Made by a program: the position numbers and the translations under genes. The notes beneath the pieces are model-generated. The model saw only the letters and a list, made by a program, of their open reading frames with translations, was not told the origin of the DNA and searched no databases. 64,000 bases of DNA, from NCBI GenBank assembly GCA_032622095.1, contig CP136069.1:154493043-154557042 (forward strand). Direction: 5' to 3'. The first letter of the stretch is position 1. Each line of letters begins with the position of its first letter. The DNA is from Siphonodentalium dalli. Lineage: Eukaryota > Mollusca > Scaphopoda > Gadilida > Siphonodentaliidae. This document shows, piece after piece, positions 36,450 to 47,094 of the stretch.

Positions 36450-37359
36450 AGAAACGGGAGGCGTTGGCACTGGGTATGCTGTTAAAATTTTCACATCCGA
36501 CAAAAACCACCATAAACAGAAAGAATAGTAAAATATAGACAGACTTTGTTTATATACCAATCAGAAATATGGCATAAACATTATGTCATTGTAAATCCCC
36601 CCTTTGTTATGTAAACAAAAGCAAAACACGGACAGAGGGTAGACTGCAGGCCAGAGCAAACCCTCGCTTCCCTCATTAATATAATGTAAACATCCGGTAA
36701 CATACAGGTTACTGGGTGCAAATACCGTGATTGCATCAGTTGGCGTTATCGTTAAGCCGCCAATTCAAAATGATGGTGTTATGCCGTTGAAAAATGTTCT
36801 CATTGCGCGTTCGTTTCTTAATATTTAAAGGTGGACCTTTGATTAACAAATTGTTTAAACAAAACAATAACATTATTCGATTAATGAGCAATTAAAATTT
36901 TAAACCAATAAACATTTGTACTGTGCATATATCATTGACAACTGGGATCCAGCTCCATCTTGGAGTTCTAGTAATATTTTTATCAAAGGAACATCATTAT
37001 GACATTTTTTTCTCCAAATTCCCATTGTTTTAAAAAGGGAATTAGGGATCCTTGGGGCTTGCGCTTCCTGGCTTTTGTTTAGATCCGGGTATGGTAAACA
37101 TAAGATGCGTTATTTGTTATTGTTTTCCTGATATGGAAACAATAAAGAGCGTTTATATAATTTTTGTGTGATTTACCAATAAAATTGCGCTGAGTTATGT
37201 AAACAGAAGCACAACTTTTGTAACACGAGCAGGCTCTTGTTTACGGGCTGATTATGTTTGGCATATGAGCGGAACTGTATGTATGTATTTTGGTGTTCCT
37301 TCTGTTGGTGGCAATATGAACAAATATAAATATTTCTGCAACGAACGCCACCCGTGCCT
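36450..37359. mobile_element. TTAA-flanked MITE, long copy
   Basis: The left end is TTAA then AGAAACGGGAGGCGTT. The inverse of the right end is TTAA then AGGCACGGGTGGCGTT. TTAA sits at 36446-36449 and 37360-37363. The left interior ('ggtatgctgttaaaattttcaca') and right interior ('acaaatataaatattt') match the shorter element at 55538-56031. The middle contains additional unrelated sequence. It is non-coding. Confidence 0.7.
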
Positions 37360-37365
37360 TTAAAG

Positions 37366-37552
37366 CGAGTGCCCCCCCCCCCCGACGTGCCCCCCCTGCC
37401 CCCGACGAGTGCCCCCCGACGAGTGCCCCCCCCCCCCCCGACGAGTGCCCCCCCGAAGAGTGCCCCCCCCGACGTGCCCCCCCGAGTGCCCCCCCGAGTG
37501 CCCCCCCAACGTGCCCCCCGACGTGCCCCCCCCGAGGTGCCCCCCCCGACGA
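37366..37552. repeat. C-rich GTGCCCCCCCGACGA minisatellite
   Basis: About a dozen units of variable length consist of 'gtg' or 'gag', a C-run of 5 to 14, and 'gacga' or 'cga'. The opposite strand is a series of G-runs with quadruplex potential. The array lies 226 bp upstream of exon 4. The Pro/Arg-rich and Gly-rich open frames on the two strands are artefacts of the repeat. Confidence 0.85.
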
Positions 37553-37777
37553 AAGAGATAACGGAGATATTCAGAACTGAATTTGTTTTTCAAATTTTAA
37601 CGTTTTTTTGGATGAACGTTGGTCTGACATATTTTATTTGTAAAACGCGAAGATTTCAGACCAACTTGCATCCGTAGAACGCGAGCAAAACAACATACAA
37701 TTCTTAAATTATTTCGGTTAAACGATGAAGTATCATACAACCACGAACACGCATTTAAATCATTCTGTTATGCACAG

Positions 37778-37981
37778 CTTACTTGGGGACGAAGGACGCC
37801 ACTTGCTACGATCATAACGACTGCAACGCACGTGCCGGACTGACATGCGAGACCATTAGTAACAACAAGAAGTGTGATTGCGCAACAGCAGATGACTGGG
37901 ACGCCACATCAAACACATGCAAAGGTGGCAGCACCAATAAACTGGTCGGAGAAACATGCACGGACACGGACACATGTCTAG
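37778..37981 (+). CDS. Cysteine-rich secreted-type protein, exon 4 (one EB-like module plus start of the next)
   Basis: A 204-nt exon with acceptor TATGCACAG and donor GTATGT, phase 1 at both ends. It begins AYLGTKDATC and has eight cysteines: C-x5-C-x7-C-x8-C-x1-C-x12-C, a Gly/Ser linker, then C-x5-C at the end. The first six form a complete EB-like module (YDHND and NARAGLT between the first cysteines, CDC near its end). The last two begin a second module that the next exon completes. Acidic x5 loops (YDHND, TDTDT) recur across the gene's modules and suggest a repeated origin. Confidence 0.85.
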
Positions 37982-38892
37982 GTATGTAACAATCTCAATA
38001 TCTGTTATCAAAAACTTGCTGAATTGCACTTCAGTCATAAGACCGATTATTTGGTGTCATAAATCACCGACTTGCGGTTATTTGTTTGAATAAAATGGCC
38101 ACCCGTTTGAGAGTTTCTGGCTACCGGCTATCAGGCTACTAATTCCAATATTTGGAATGTCCTAGGTATATTCCAGACGCGAATTTTGAAACCAAGGACG
38201 GGGTGGAAATGGAATTTCAGAGACTTGGGAATCTGGGTGTCACAACGGAGGCTCTCTATCTACGTGAAACCATGAGTTTGCAGGACTGTTATATCGGGTA
38301 AAGGACCAAAACAACATAAAACAACACAAATATTATTTAACCACGTTTCCAATAATCTGGCAGACATAAATACTCAATACTCAAAAAAATAAGATAGTTC
38401 TGCAAATTGCTGCCAAAAAAAAAAAAAAAAAAAATTGGCGATGAAATATGTTTTAGTTATTTTCTCGCGGACAATCATGATTTGAGATGGTAGACTGAGC
38501 GCATGCCCTAGTTGGGTTCATGGTCTAGATAATGTAGTGTGTTTTTAAAATAGTTTTTTAAACCACTTGTTTTCATAATTCAAACTTAGCTCTCATACTG
38601 TGAGGGTAAGAACTTAAGAAGTTGTTATAGTACTATATAATACATTGGTTACAAGGGATAATGATTTGTCTCCTTCAATTTTATTTTGGAAAATTCAACA
38701 ATTGGCACCTTCTTAATTCAATGGCACTCCGAATTGTTGTATTTATTATTTGATTGGCGGAATTCAATAACGTTCTATTCACATAGCGAATTTCTTGATA
38801 AACTTGACTTCTCAATCAATTGAATTTTATGACAATGGGGTATACTGTAGCTGATATATACTTTCATTTCTCTGTGTATTGTGTGTTTACAG
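37982..38892 (+). other. Intron 4
   Basis: A 911-nt intron with an A-run of about 20 at 38415. No repeat family was recognised. It ends in TGTGTTTACAG. Confidence 0.55.
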
Positions 38893-38997
38893 CTAGCAGT
38901 GGACCCACCAATAGTAGCCAACAACTGATTTGCGACACAACATGCAAATGTCCAACTGGATATAAAGTGGACGGAACCGGATGTACGAGCCGATTAG
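38893..38997 (+). CDS. Cysteine-rich secreted-type protein, exon 5
   Basis: A 105-nt exon with acceptor GTGTTTACAG and donor GTTAGT, phase 1 at both ends. It reads ASSGPTNSSQQLIC, then C-x3-C-x1-C-x10-C with the segment CKCPTGYKVDGTGC. Joined to the C-x5-C at the end of exon 4 it completes an EB-like module. The CPTGY turn is typical of small extracellular cysteine modules. It contains an N-glycosylation sequon (NSS). Confidence 0.82.
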
Positions 38998-39000
38998 GTT

Positions 39001-39198
39001 AGTTCAATAATCGGCATTGTTACACCTAAAACGTCTGACTGCGCCCGTTATGCAATGTCAGACTGTAGCATTCTATATAGTCCAGGCATCAGCTGAGGCA
39101 AGGTGTCACCCGGAGAGGGAATTTATGGCACCTATATTTTCTTGTTGACAGATAACTGTAATTTCACGATCCTGTTTTCGCATAGATGTAATAGGATG
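39001..39198 (+). other. Intron 5, start
   Basis: No feature was recognised before the TA microsatellite. Confidence 0.4.
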
Positions 39199-39249
<51 letters not shown>

Positions 39250-39255
39250 TATATA
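39199..39255. repeat. (TA)n microsatellite
   Basis: An AT dinucleotide run of about 50 bp immediately precedes the first unit of the CTAG-ending array. Confidence 0.9.
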
Positions 39256-39943
39256 TCTCATATATATTTTGAAGACCTTTGTCTGTTTGTTTGTCTGTAT
39301 TTCTGTCTGTATGTCATTTATACAAATCTACGATTCTCGACCGACCGAGACGAAACTTGGTACGTGTGTGTAGTTTGACCAGGCGGTGGACGTTGTCGTA
39401 TTGGCGAGCCCGTGCGGCGCCCGCTTCGCGCATGCGCAGACGAGATCTCGGAAACGGGTGGAGCTATCGACTTGAAATTTGGTATGTGAATGTATCTTGC
39501 CCCGGATACGAATTTTATCGGGTCGCCGACCCCGTGCGACGCCAGCTTCGCGCATGCGCAGACCAGATTTCGGAAACGGGTGGAGCTATCGACTTGAAAT
39601 TTGGTATGTGAATGTATCTTGCCCCGGATACGAATTTTATCGGGTCGCCGAGCCCGTGCGACGCCAGCTTCGCGCATGCGCAGACCAGATCTCGGAAACG
39701 GGTGGAGCTATCGACTTGAAATTTGGTATGTGAATGTATCTTGCCCCGGATACGAATTTTATCGGGTCGCCGAGCCCGTGCGACGCCAGCTTCGCGCATG
39801 CGCAGATCAGATCTCGGAAACGGGTGGAGCTATCAACTTGAAATTTGGTTTTTGAATAGCCCGGACAACGTCGGGCTGGGTAGAGCTATCGACTTGAAAT
39901 TTGTTTTTTGAATAGCCCGGACAACGTCGGGCTCATCGGCTAG
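39256..39943 (+). mobile_element. Array unit 1 (AACGTCGGGCT subfamily) with 122-bp repeats
   Basis: The unit starts TCTCATATATATTTTGAAGA and ends with hairpin AGCCCGGACAACGTCGGGCT, then CATCGGCTAG. The inside holds direct repeats of 122 bp; 'tttggtatgtgaatg' recurs at about 39480, 39602 and 39724. Units with the same ends but fewer or more 122-bp repeats lie at 39944-40331, 41519-41940, 41941-42789 and 44657-45218. Overlapping open frames on both strands arise because the repeat is stop-poor. Confidence 0.7.
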
Positions 39944-40331
39944 TCTCATATATATTTTGAAGACCTCTGTCTGTATGTCTGTCTGTTTGTCTGTCTGTTT
40001 GTCATTAATACAAATCTACGATTCTCGACCGATCGGGACGAAACTTGGTACGTGTGTGTAGTTTGACCAGGCGGTGGTCGTGGTCGTATTGGCGAGCCCG
40101 TGCGACGCCCGTGCAGCGCATGCGCAGACGAGATCTCGGAAACGGGTGGAGCTATCGACTTGAAATTTGGTATGTGAATGTATCTTGCCCCGAATACGAA
40201 TTTTATCGGGTCGCCGAGCCCGTCCGACGCCAGCTTCGCGCATGCGCAGACGAGATCTGGGAAACGGGTGGAGCTATCGACTTGAAATTTGGTTTTTGAA
40301 TAGCCCGGACAACGTCGGGATCAACGGCTAG
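39944..40331 (+). mobile_element. Array unit 2 (AACGTCGGGCT subfamily)
   Basis: A 388-bp unit, the shortest of its subfamily. It has two partial 122-bp repeats and ends with AACGTCGGGATCAACGGCTAG. The changed base weakens its terminal hairpin. Confidence 0.65.
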
Positions 40332-40846
40332 TCTATTATATAGTTTGGGAAATCTGTCTCTGTGTGTGTGTGTGTGTGTCTGTCTGTCTGTTCGCGATGG
40401 ACTCGAAAACGGCCGAAACGATTTCGACTTGGTGTGTGGGGGTACTTTCGACCGAGGAATGGCATGGGCCTATTAATTTGCCCATACGACGTGACTGACC
40501 TTCAAATCGGGTCAATTCAAGGTCAAATCGCGAATTGTTATGGGATTTCGACGAAATTTGATACATAGGGTTACTTTTGTCCACTGAGTGTTTTGGACGG
40601 GTCAAATCGTGACCACGACCTGACATTGATCTTCAAAATAATCAATTCAAGGTCAAATCGGGTAAAACCGGATGGATTTCCACGGGTACTTTTGTGGGGT
40701 ACTTTTGTCCGGGCAGTGTTTTGGACGGGTCAAATCGTGACCCCACCTGACCTTGACCTTCAAAATGGACAATTCAAGGTCAAATCGCGAAATTCGATGA
40801 AAAACAGAGGGGAAACAGCCCGGACGAAGTCGGGTCCACTTGCTAG
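40332..40846 (+). mobile_element. Array unit 3 (GAAGTCGGG subfamily)
   Basis: The unit starts TCTATTATATAGTTTGGGAA, followed by a TG microsatellite. It contains 'gaccttgaccttcaaaatg', 'caattcaaggtcaaatcg' and 'cacttttgtccgggcagtgt'-like modules. It ends with hairpin CCCGGACGAAGTCGGG and CTAG. It is non-coding. Confidence 0.65.
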
Positions 40847-40858
40847 TATATATATATA

Positions 40859-41518
40859 TCTATTATATATTTTGTGAAATATGTGTGTGTGTGTGTCTCT
40901 CTCTCTCTCTCTGTATGTCTATCTGTTCGCGATGGACTCGAAAACGGCTTAGCCGATTTCGATGAAACTTGGTATGTGGGGATACTTTCGGCCGGGGAGT
41001 GGCATGGGCTTATTAATTTGCCCGTGCGACGTGACATTGACCTTGAAATCGTGTCATTTCGAGGTCGAACGCCCGAGTATCACGGGATTTTGATGAAAAT
41101 TAGTGTCCGGGGATACTTTCGTATGGGAGTGTCGTGATCATATTCGTTTGCCCGTGCGACATGACCTTGACCTTGATATCGGGTCAATTCAAGGTCAAAT
41201 CGCGAATTTTGATGGGATTTCGACGAAATTTGATACATAGGGTTACTTTTGTCCACTGAGTGTTTTGGACGGATCAAATCGTGACCCCGACATGATCTTG
41301 ACCTTCAAAATGATCAATTCGATGTCAAATTGGATAAAACCGGATGGATTTCGACGGGTACTTTTGTCGGGTACTTTTGTCCGGGCAATGTTTTGGACGG
41401 GTCAAATTGTGATCCCACCTCACCTTGACCTTCAAAATGGACAATTCAAGGTCAAATCGCGCAATTCGCCGAAAAGCAGAGGGGAAACAGCCCGTACGAA
41501 GCCGGGTCCACCAGCTAG
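40859..41518 (+). mobile_element. Array unit 4 (GAAGTCGGG subfamily)
   Basis: The unit starts TCTATTATATATTTTGTGAA after a 12-bp TA run. It carries the 'gatttcgatgaaacttggta' and 'gaccttgaccttgaaatc'-type segments of its subfamily. It ends CCCGTACGAAGCCGGG, then CTAG at 41515-41518. Confidence 0.65.
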
Positions 41519-41940
41519 TCTCATATATATTTTTAAGACCTCTGTCTGTTTGTTTGTATGTCTGTATGTTTGTCTTTATGTCATTTATACAAATCTACGA
41601 TTCTCGACCGATCGGGACGAAACTTGGTACGTGTGTGTAGTTTGACCAGGCGGTGGACGTTGTCGTATTTACGAGCCCGAGCGGCGCCCGCTTCGCTCAT
41701 GCGCAGACGAGATATCGGAAACGGGTGGAGTTATCGACTTGAAATTTGCTATGTGAATGTATCTTGCCCCGGATACGAATTTTATCGGGTCGCCGAGCCC
41801 ATGCGGCGCCCGCTTCGCGCATGCGCAGACGAGATCTCGGAAACGGGTGGAGCTATCTACTTGAAATTTGGTTTTTGAATAGCCCGGACAACGTCGGGCT
41901 GGTTTTGAATAGCCCGGACAACGTCGGGCTCATCGGCTAG
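41519..41940 (+). mobile_element. Array unit 5 (AACGTCGGGCT subfamily)
   Basis: A 422-bp unit. Its terminal hairpin AGCCCGGACAACGTCGGGCT is duplicated in tandem just before the final CATCGGCTAG. Confidence 0.65.
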
Positions 41941-42789
41941 TCTCATATATATTTTGAAGACCTCTGTCTGTCTGTTTGTCTGTTTGTTTGTCTGTATGTC
42001 ATTAATACAAATCTACGATTCTTGACCGATCGGGACGAAACTTGGTACGTGTGTGTAGTTTGACCAGGCGGTCGACGTTGTCGTATTGGCGAGCCCGTGC
42101 GGCGCCCGCTTCGCGCATGCGCAGACGAGATATCGGAAACGGGTGGAGCTATCGACTTGAAATTTGGTATGTGAATGTATCTTGCCCCGGATACGAATTT
42201 TATCGGATCGCCGAGCCCTTGCGACGCCAGCTTCGCGCATGCGCGGACCAGAACTCGGAAACGGGTAGAGCTATCGACTTGAAATTTGCTATGTGAATGT
42301 ATCTTGCCCCGGATACGAATTTTATCGGGTCGCCGAGCCCGTGCGACGCCAGCTTCGCGCATGCGCAGACAAGATCTCGGAAACGCGTGGAGCTATCGAC
42401 TTGAAATTTGGTTTTTGAATAGCCCGGACAACGTCGGGCTCAGCCAGCTTCGCGCATGCGCAGACCAGATCTCGGAAACGGGTAGAGCTATCGACTTGAA
42501 ATTTGCTATGTGAATGTATCTTGCCCCGGATACGAATTCTATCGGGTCGCCGAGCCCGTACGACACCAGCTTCGCTCATGCGCATACCAGATCTCGGAAA
42601 CGGGTGGAGCTATCGACTTGAAATTTGGTATGTGAATGTATCTTGACCCGGATACGAATTTTATCGGGTCGGCGAGCCCGTGCAACGCCAGCTTCGCGCA
42701 TGCGCAGACCAGATCTCGGAAACGGGTGGAGCTATCGACTTGAAATTTGGTTTTTGAATAGCCCGGACAACGTCGGGCTCATCGGCTAG
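41941..42789 (+). mobile_element. Array unit 6 (AACGTCGGGCT subfamily, long)
   Basis: An 849-bp unit with the largest number of 122-bp repeats. A terminal hairpin copy is buried at 42421-42440, and repeats continue after it. This implies an earlier 3' end was extended, or two copies recombined. Confidence 0.65.
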
Positions 42790-43065
42790 TTTAATATATA
42801 TTTGGGACTTCTGTTTGTGTGTTATCTATGGCCGGGAAAACTGCCGGACGCATTTCGACCGAACTTCTTAACTATGGGTAAAAATATGTGTGTGTCCGTT
42901 ATAGACTCGAAAACGGCCCTACCGATGGAGTCCAAACTTACTACCTAGGGCCACTTTTGTCCGGGAACTCTCATGGACCAGTCGAATTGTGACCCCGACC
43001 TGACCTTGACCTTCAAAATGATCAATTCAAGGTCAAAGCCCTGACGAAGTCGGGTCACCTGCTAG
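42790..43065 (+). mobile_element. Array unit 7, short hybrid
   Basis: A 276-bp unit starting TTTAATATATATTTGGGACT. The head differs from its neighbours while the tail is of the GAAGTCGGG type ending in CTAG. It looks like a recombinant or internally deleted unit. Confidence 0.55.
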
Positions 43066-43136
43066 TATATATATATATATATAGATTTATAGATAGCTAT
43101 ATATAGCTATATATAGCTATATATATATATATTTTT
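43066..43136. repeat. TA / TAGCTATA microsatellite
   Basis: A (TA)n run contains three or more 'atatatagct' steps before the next unit. Confidence 0.8.
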
Positions 43137-44066
43137 TTTTTGAGACTTCCGTATATATATGTGTATGTGTGTGGGTACTTCATAGAATCGAAAACGCGTG
43201 GACAGATTGAGCTCAAACTTCCTATCTAAGGGTAAAAACCCACGGACACCGTCGTTGTCGCGTTTTGGAGAAGCTCTGAGCACACATTCTCCACTCCTAA
43301 TTATCAAAATCACCGCAATCGGCACTTCGGGGTTAATAGCGTTGATAGATAAAGAGCGTTCCTTTTCCGCAGTGTTTACATAAAGAGCGTCGTTTTCGCT
43401 ATCGATTCAGATCCAAGAGGCGTAACTCTACTTATCTGTAAGACGGGAGTCTGATTGTATTGCCTGTCGTTCCTAGGAACGGGGGACATGTTTACAATTC
43501 AACGCAACGTTATCGCTCGATATATTATGCAGAGAGATTTCACGACGGGAATAATTGACTGTCCGCTCTTTACGGGGACTATTGATCATCTCGGATAACC
43601 TCTGTCAGGGGCTGCTCAATGGCCACGGGCAGGTTTAAAAAAATCATACCTCTTTTAAGGATGGGTATCTAGGAACGGGGAAGTTTAGGACGGGTACGGG
43701 CAGGTTAAAAAAAATCATACCTCTTTTAGGGACTGGTATCTAGGAACGGGGAAGTTTAGGACGGGTACCATGAATTAATTCATTGAAAAACAAAGAATGC
43801 GTTGTCTGTCGTTCCTAGGAAGGGGGGATTTCATCGGCTCAATTTTTCCGCTAGAAACAAAAAAATCATTTAAAAAATTAATTAAAACAATTTAAAATAA
43901 AAAAAATAAATAAATAAAAAAAAAAAAAATTATAAATTAAATTAAATTAAATTAAATTTAAAAAAAATTGAATAAATATTATAAAATTCAAAAAAACATA
44001 AATTAAATTAAATACAAAAATGTCATGTTTCTGACCAACCACGCCAGTGGCGGACTAACCTGCTAG
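43137..44066 (+). mobile_element. Array unit 8 (same family as 3.6-5.3 kb)
   Basis: It shares 'gtgggtacttcatagaatcg' and 'cctgtcgttcctaggaacgg' with the units at 3587 and 4492. It also shares the AT-only 3' part and the tail CCACGCCAGTGGCGGAC..CTAG. A segment of about 90 bp ('gggcaggtt.aaaaaaatcat...') is duplicated around 43620-43760. It is non-coding. Confidence 0.65.
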
Positions 44067-44656
44067 TCTATTATATATTTTGGAAGATCTGTTTGTGTGT
44101 TTGTGTGTGTGTAATCGATGAACTCGAAAATGGCTGACCCGATTTCGATGAAACTTGGTATGTGGGGTATTTTCGGCCGGAGGTGACATAGGCCTATTGA
44201 TTGCCCGTGCGACGTGCCCTTGACCTTGAAATCGGGTCATTTGAAGGTCAAACGCCCGAATATTACGGGATTTTGATGAAACTTGGTATGTGGGGGTACT
44301 TTCGTATGAGGAGTCTCATAGGCGTATTCATTTGCCCGTGCGACGTGACCTTGACCTTGAAATCGGGTCAATTCAAGGTCAAATCGCCAATTTTGATGGG
44401 ATTTCGACGAAATGTTATACATAGGGTTACTTTTGTCCACTGGGTGTTTGGGCGGGTCAAATCGTGACCTTGACCTTCAAAATAATCAATTCAAGGTCAA
44501 ATCGGGTAAAACCGGATGGATTTCGACGGGCACGTTTGTCGGGTACTTTTGTCCGGGCAGTGTTTTGGACGGGTCAAATCGTGATCCCACTTGACCTTGA
44601 CCTTCAAAATGGACAATTCAAGGTCAAAGTCCGGACGAAGACGGGTCACCTTCTAG
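44067..44656 (+). mobile_element. Array unit 9 (GAAGTCGGG subfamily)
   Basis: The unit starts TCTATTATATATTTTGGAAG and ends GGACGAAGACGGGTCACCTT CTAG. The interior modules match array units 3, 4 and 11. Confidence 0.65.
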
Positions 44657-45218
44657 TCTCCTGTATATTTTGAAGACTCCTGTCTGTATGTATGTCTGTA
44701 TGTATGTATGTCATTTATACAAATCTACAATTCTCGACCGATCGGGACGAAACTTGATACGTTTGTGTAGATTGACCAGGCGGTCGTCGTTGTCGTATTG
44801 GTGAGCCCGTGCGGCGCCCGCTTCGCGCATGCGCAGACGAGATCTCGGAAACGGGTGGAGCTATCGACTTGAAATTTGCTATGTGAATGTATCTTGCTCC
44901 GGATACGAATTCTATCGGGTCGCCGAGCCCGTGCGACGCCAGCTTCGCGCATGCGCAGACGAGATCTCGGAAACGGGTGGAGCTATCGCCTTGAAATTTG
45001 GTATGTGAATGTATCTTGCTCCGGATACGAATTTTATCGGGCCGCCGAGCCCGTGCGACGCCAGCTTCGTGAATGCGCAGACCAGATCTCGGAAACGGGT
45101 AGAGCTGTCGACTTGAAATTTGGTTTTTGAATAGCCCGGACAACGTCGGGCTGGGTAGAGCTATCGACTTGAAATTTGGTTTTTGAATAGCCCGGACAAC
45201 GTCGCGCTCATCGGCTAG
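44657..45218 (+). mobile_element. Array unit 10 (AACGTCGGGCT subfamily)
   Basis: The unit starts TCTCCTGTATATTTTGAAGA and ends with a duplicated terminal hairpin and CATCGGCTAG. It contains three 122-bp repeats. Confidence 0.65.
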
Positions 45219-45951
45219 TCTATTATATATTTTGGAAGATCTGTGTGTGTGTCTGTGTGTGTGTAATCGATGAACTCGAAAACGGCCGACCCGATTTCGA
45301 TAAAACTTGGTATGTGGTGGTATTTTCGGCCGGGGAGTGACACGGGCCTATTAATTTGCCCGTGCGACGTGACCTTGACCTTGACATCGGGTAATTTCAA
45401 GGTCAAACGCCCGAATATCACGGGATTTCGATGAAACTTGGTATGTGGGGATACATTCGGCCGGGGAGTGGCATAATCCTATCAATTTGCCCGTGCGACG
45501 TGACCTTGATCTTGAAATTGGGTTATTTCAAGGTCAAACGCCCGAATATCTCGGGATTTCGATGAAACTTGGTATGTGGGGGTACTTTCGTATGGGGAGT
45601 CTCATAATCATATTCATTTGCCCGTGCGACATAACCTTGACCTTGAAATCGGGTCAATTCAAGGTCAAATCGCGAATTTTGATGGGATTTCGACGAAATT
45701 TGATACGTGGGGTTACTTTTGTCCACTGAGTGTTTTGGACGTGTCGAGTCGTGACACCGACCTGACCTTGACCTTCAAAATGATCAATTCATGGTCAAAT
45801 CGGGTAAAACCATGGATTTCGACGGGCACGTTTGTCGGGTACTTTTGTCCGGGCAGTGTTTTGGACTGGTAAAATCGTGACTCCACTTGACCTTGACATT
45901 CAAAATGGACAATTCAAGGTCAAAGCCCGGTCGAAGTCGGGTCACCTTCTA

Positions 45952-45952
<1 letters not shown>
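45219..45952 (+). mobile_element. Array unit 11 (GAAGTCGGG subfamily)
   Basis: The longest unit of its subfamily (734 bp). It has tandem duplications of the 'gatgaaacttggtatgtgg...cccgtgcgac' segment. It ends CTAG at 45949-45952, directly followed by a TA microsatellite. Confidence 0.65.
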
Positions 45953-45985
<33 letters not shown>

Positions 45986-46697
45986 TATGACGGATGGCGT
46001 ATAATACACAGTACACGTAGCTTAATGTGTTTGTCGATACGGAACCATTTTTCGCAGAAGGATATAACTCGAGGCCGTGTATGTAGCCGTGTGTAAGTTG
46101 ATAATACACTGTTTTGGGGCTTGCTCTTTGAAATCTATTGTATTATTTGGAACTTCTGGCTGTATGTATGTATGCATGTATGTATGTATGTATGTATGTG
46201 TGTGTATTATAGACTCTAAAACAGCTCGACCGATCCGACTGATGAGGTGATGAGAATAAAGAATTGAAAAAAAAATCTGAAAACTTTTGAAAATTTGAAA
46301 ACTGCTCGACCGATCGGAACAATATGGGCGGGTCCATTTCATTTTCACGTGGGAGTGTCCTTGAACTTGATCTTGACCTCGCTCATATACCCTCATATAG
46401 GCATGCTTCTGGACTGATCGAACAATAGTTTTTTCACCTAATACTTTTCAACGCTGTTCACCCAGTATTGTTCAACGTTCAATCAGTAGATCAATCTCAA
46501 ACTCAATTTTGCAACCTTCATAAACAAGTCCAGACGCTGTATATTCTGCTCAAACGGAGGCGATCACAAATAAACCCCTAAATAGCCCGGACGAAGTCTG
46601 TCACATCAGCTTGTACTATATACTATGGCATATGTTGTTATAATGTGATCTGTGGATTTGAAAACGAAGTCTGCCTTTAATTTCACGTTGTTTGCAG
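45953..46697 (+). repeat. TA microsatellite and decayed CTAG-family remnant
   Basis: A TA run to 45983 is followed by sequence with a (TATG)n tract at 46160-46200 and a tail 'aatagcccggacgaagtctg' at 46581. That tail resembles the terminal hairpin of the array units but lacks an intact CTAG. This is probably an old relative. Confidence 0.5.
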
Positions 46698-46871
46698 CGA
46701 TGCTTGGAGACAGTTGTGTTGGAACATTGAACACCCCAGGATCAGAAGCGACCGGTGGACTTTGCTCTGACTCAGACAATCTGGAATGCGACTCAACTAC
46801 CAATTTGTGCAAGTGTGTCAGCACTAAAATAGAATGGGTCAAAACGACTAGTGAGTCAGGAACATGCAAAG
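46698..46871 (+). CDS. Cysteine-rich secreted-type protein, exon 6 (EB-like module)
   Basis: A 174-nt exon with acceptor TTGTTTGCAG and donor GTAAGG, phase 1 at both ends. It begins AMLGDSC and has six cysteines: C-x15-C-x7-C-x6-C-x1-C-x16-C. The core CSDSDNLECDSTTNLCKC is a clear EB-like signature with the C-x-C closure. The first inter-cysteine loop is longer than in the other modules and Gly/Thr-rich. Confidence 0.83.
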
Positions 46872-47094
46872 GTAAGGCCTGGAAATATATAACTTTGTTT
46901 CCGGTAACGATGTGAGACAAATTAGGGGCGGACAAGCAGGGACATGGCTAAATGGCCTCCGTGTGGATGTCCACCCTGGGAATTCCAACCACCCCCTTGA
47001 ATCAGACCAAACACAACTTTTGCAGACCCGGTATGAGAACATTAGGATATTTGAACCTGAAAATTGCATAAATCCTCACATCTAATGGTCTAAC
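46872..47094 (+). other. Intron 6, start
   Basis: No feature was recognised in the first 220 nt of this 12.6-kb intron. Confidence 0.4.

Larger units (their letters stand above)
39256..45952 (+). mobile_element. Head-to-tail array of eleven Helitron-like units
   Basis: Units begin TCTC/TCTA..TATATTTTG and end CTAG. Their ends fall at 39943, 40331, 40846, 41518, 41940, 42789, 43065, 44066, 44656, 45218 and 45952. In most cases the next unit starts at the base after CTAG; only short TA runs intervene after 40846 and 43065. Each 3' end carries a short hairpin (AGCCCGGACAACGTCGGGCT, or CCCGGACGAAGTCGGG) a few bases before CTAG. At least three subfamilies alternate. 5' TC, 3' hairpin and CTAG are Helitron features. 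Nothing here encodes a helicase. All of it lies in intron 5 of the cysteine-rich gene. Confidence 0.65.

Noticed and set aside
37354..37677. Proline-rich and glycine-rich open frames.
   Set aside because: They translate the C-rich minisatellite on either strand and have no splice or start context.
39279..42585. Many overlapping 70-140 residue open frames on both strands with similar products.
   Set aside because: They are translations of the 122-bp repeat, which lacks stops in several frames on both strands.
46236..46275. CTGATGAGGTGATGAG followed by GAAA-like bases, another possible hammerhead core.
   Set aside because: The intervening bases cannot form stem II and the flanks do not pair.
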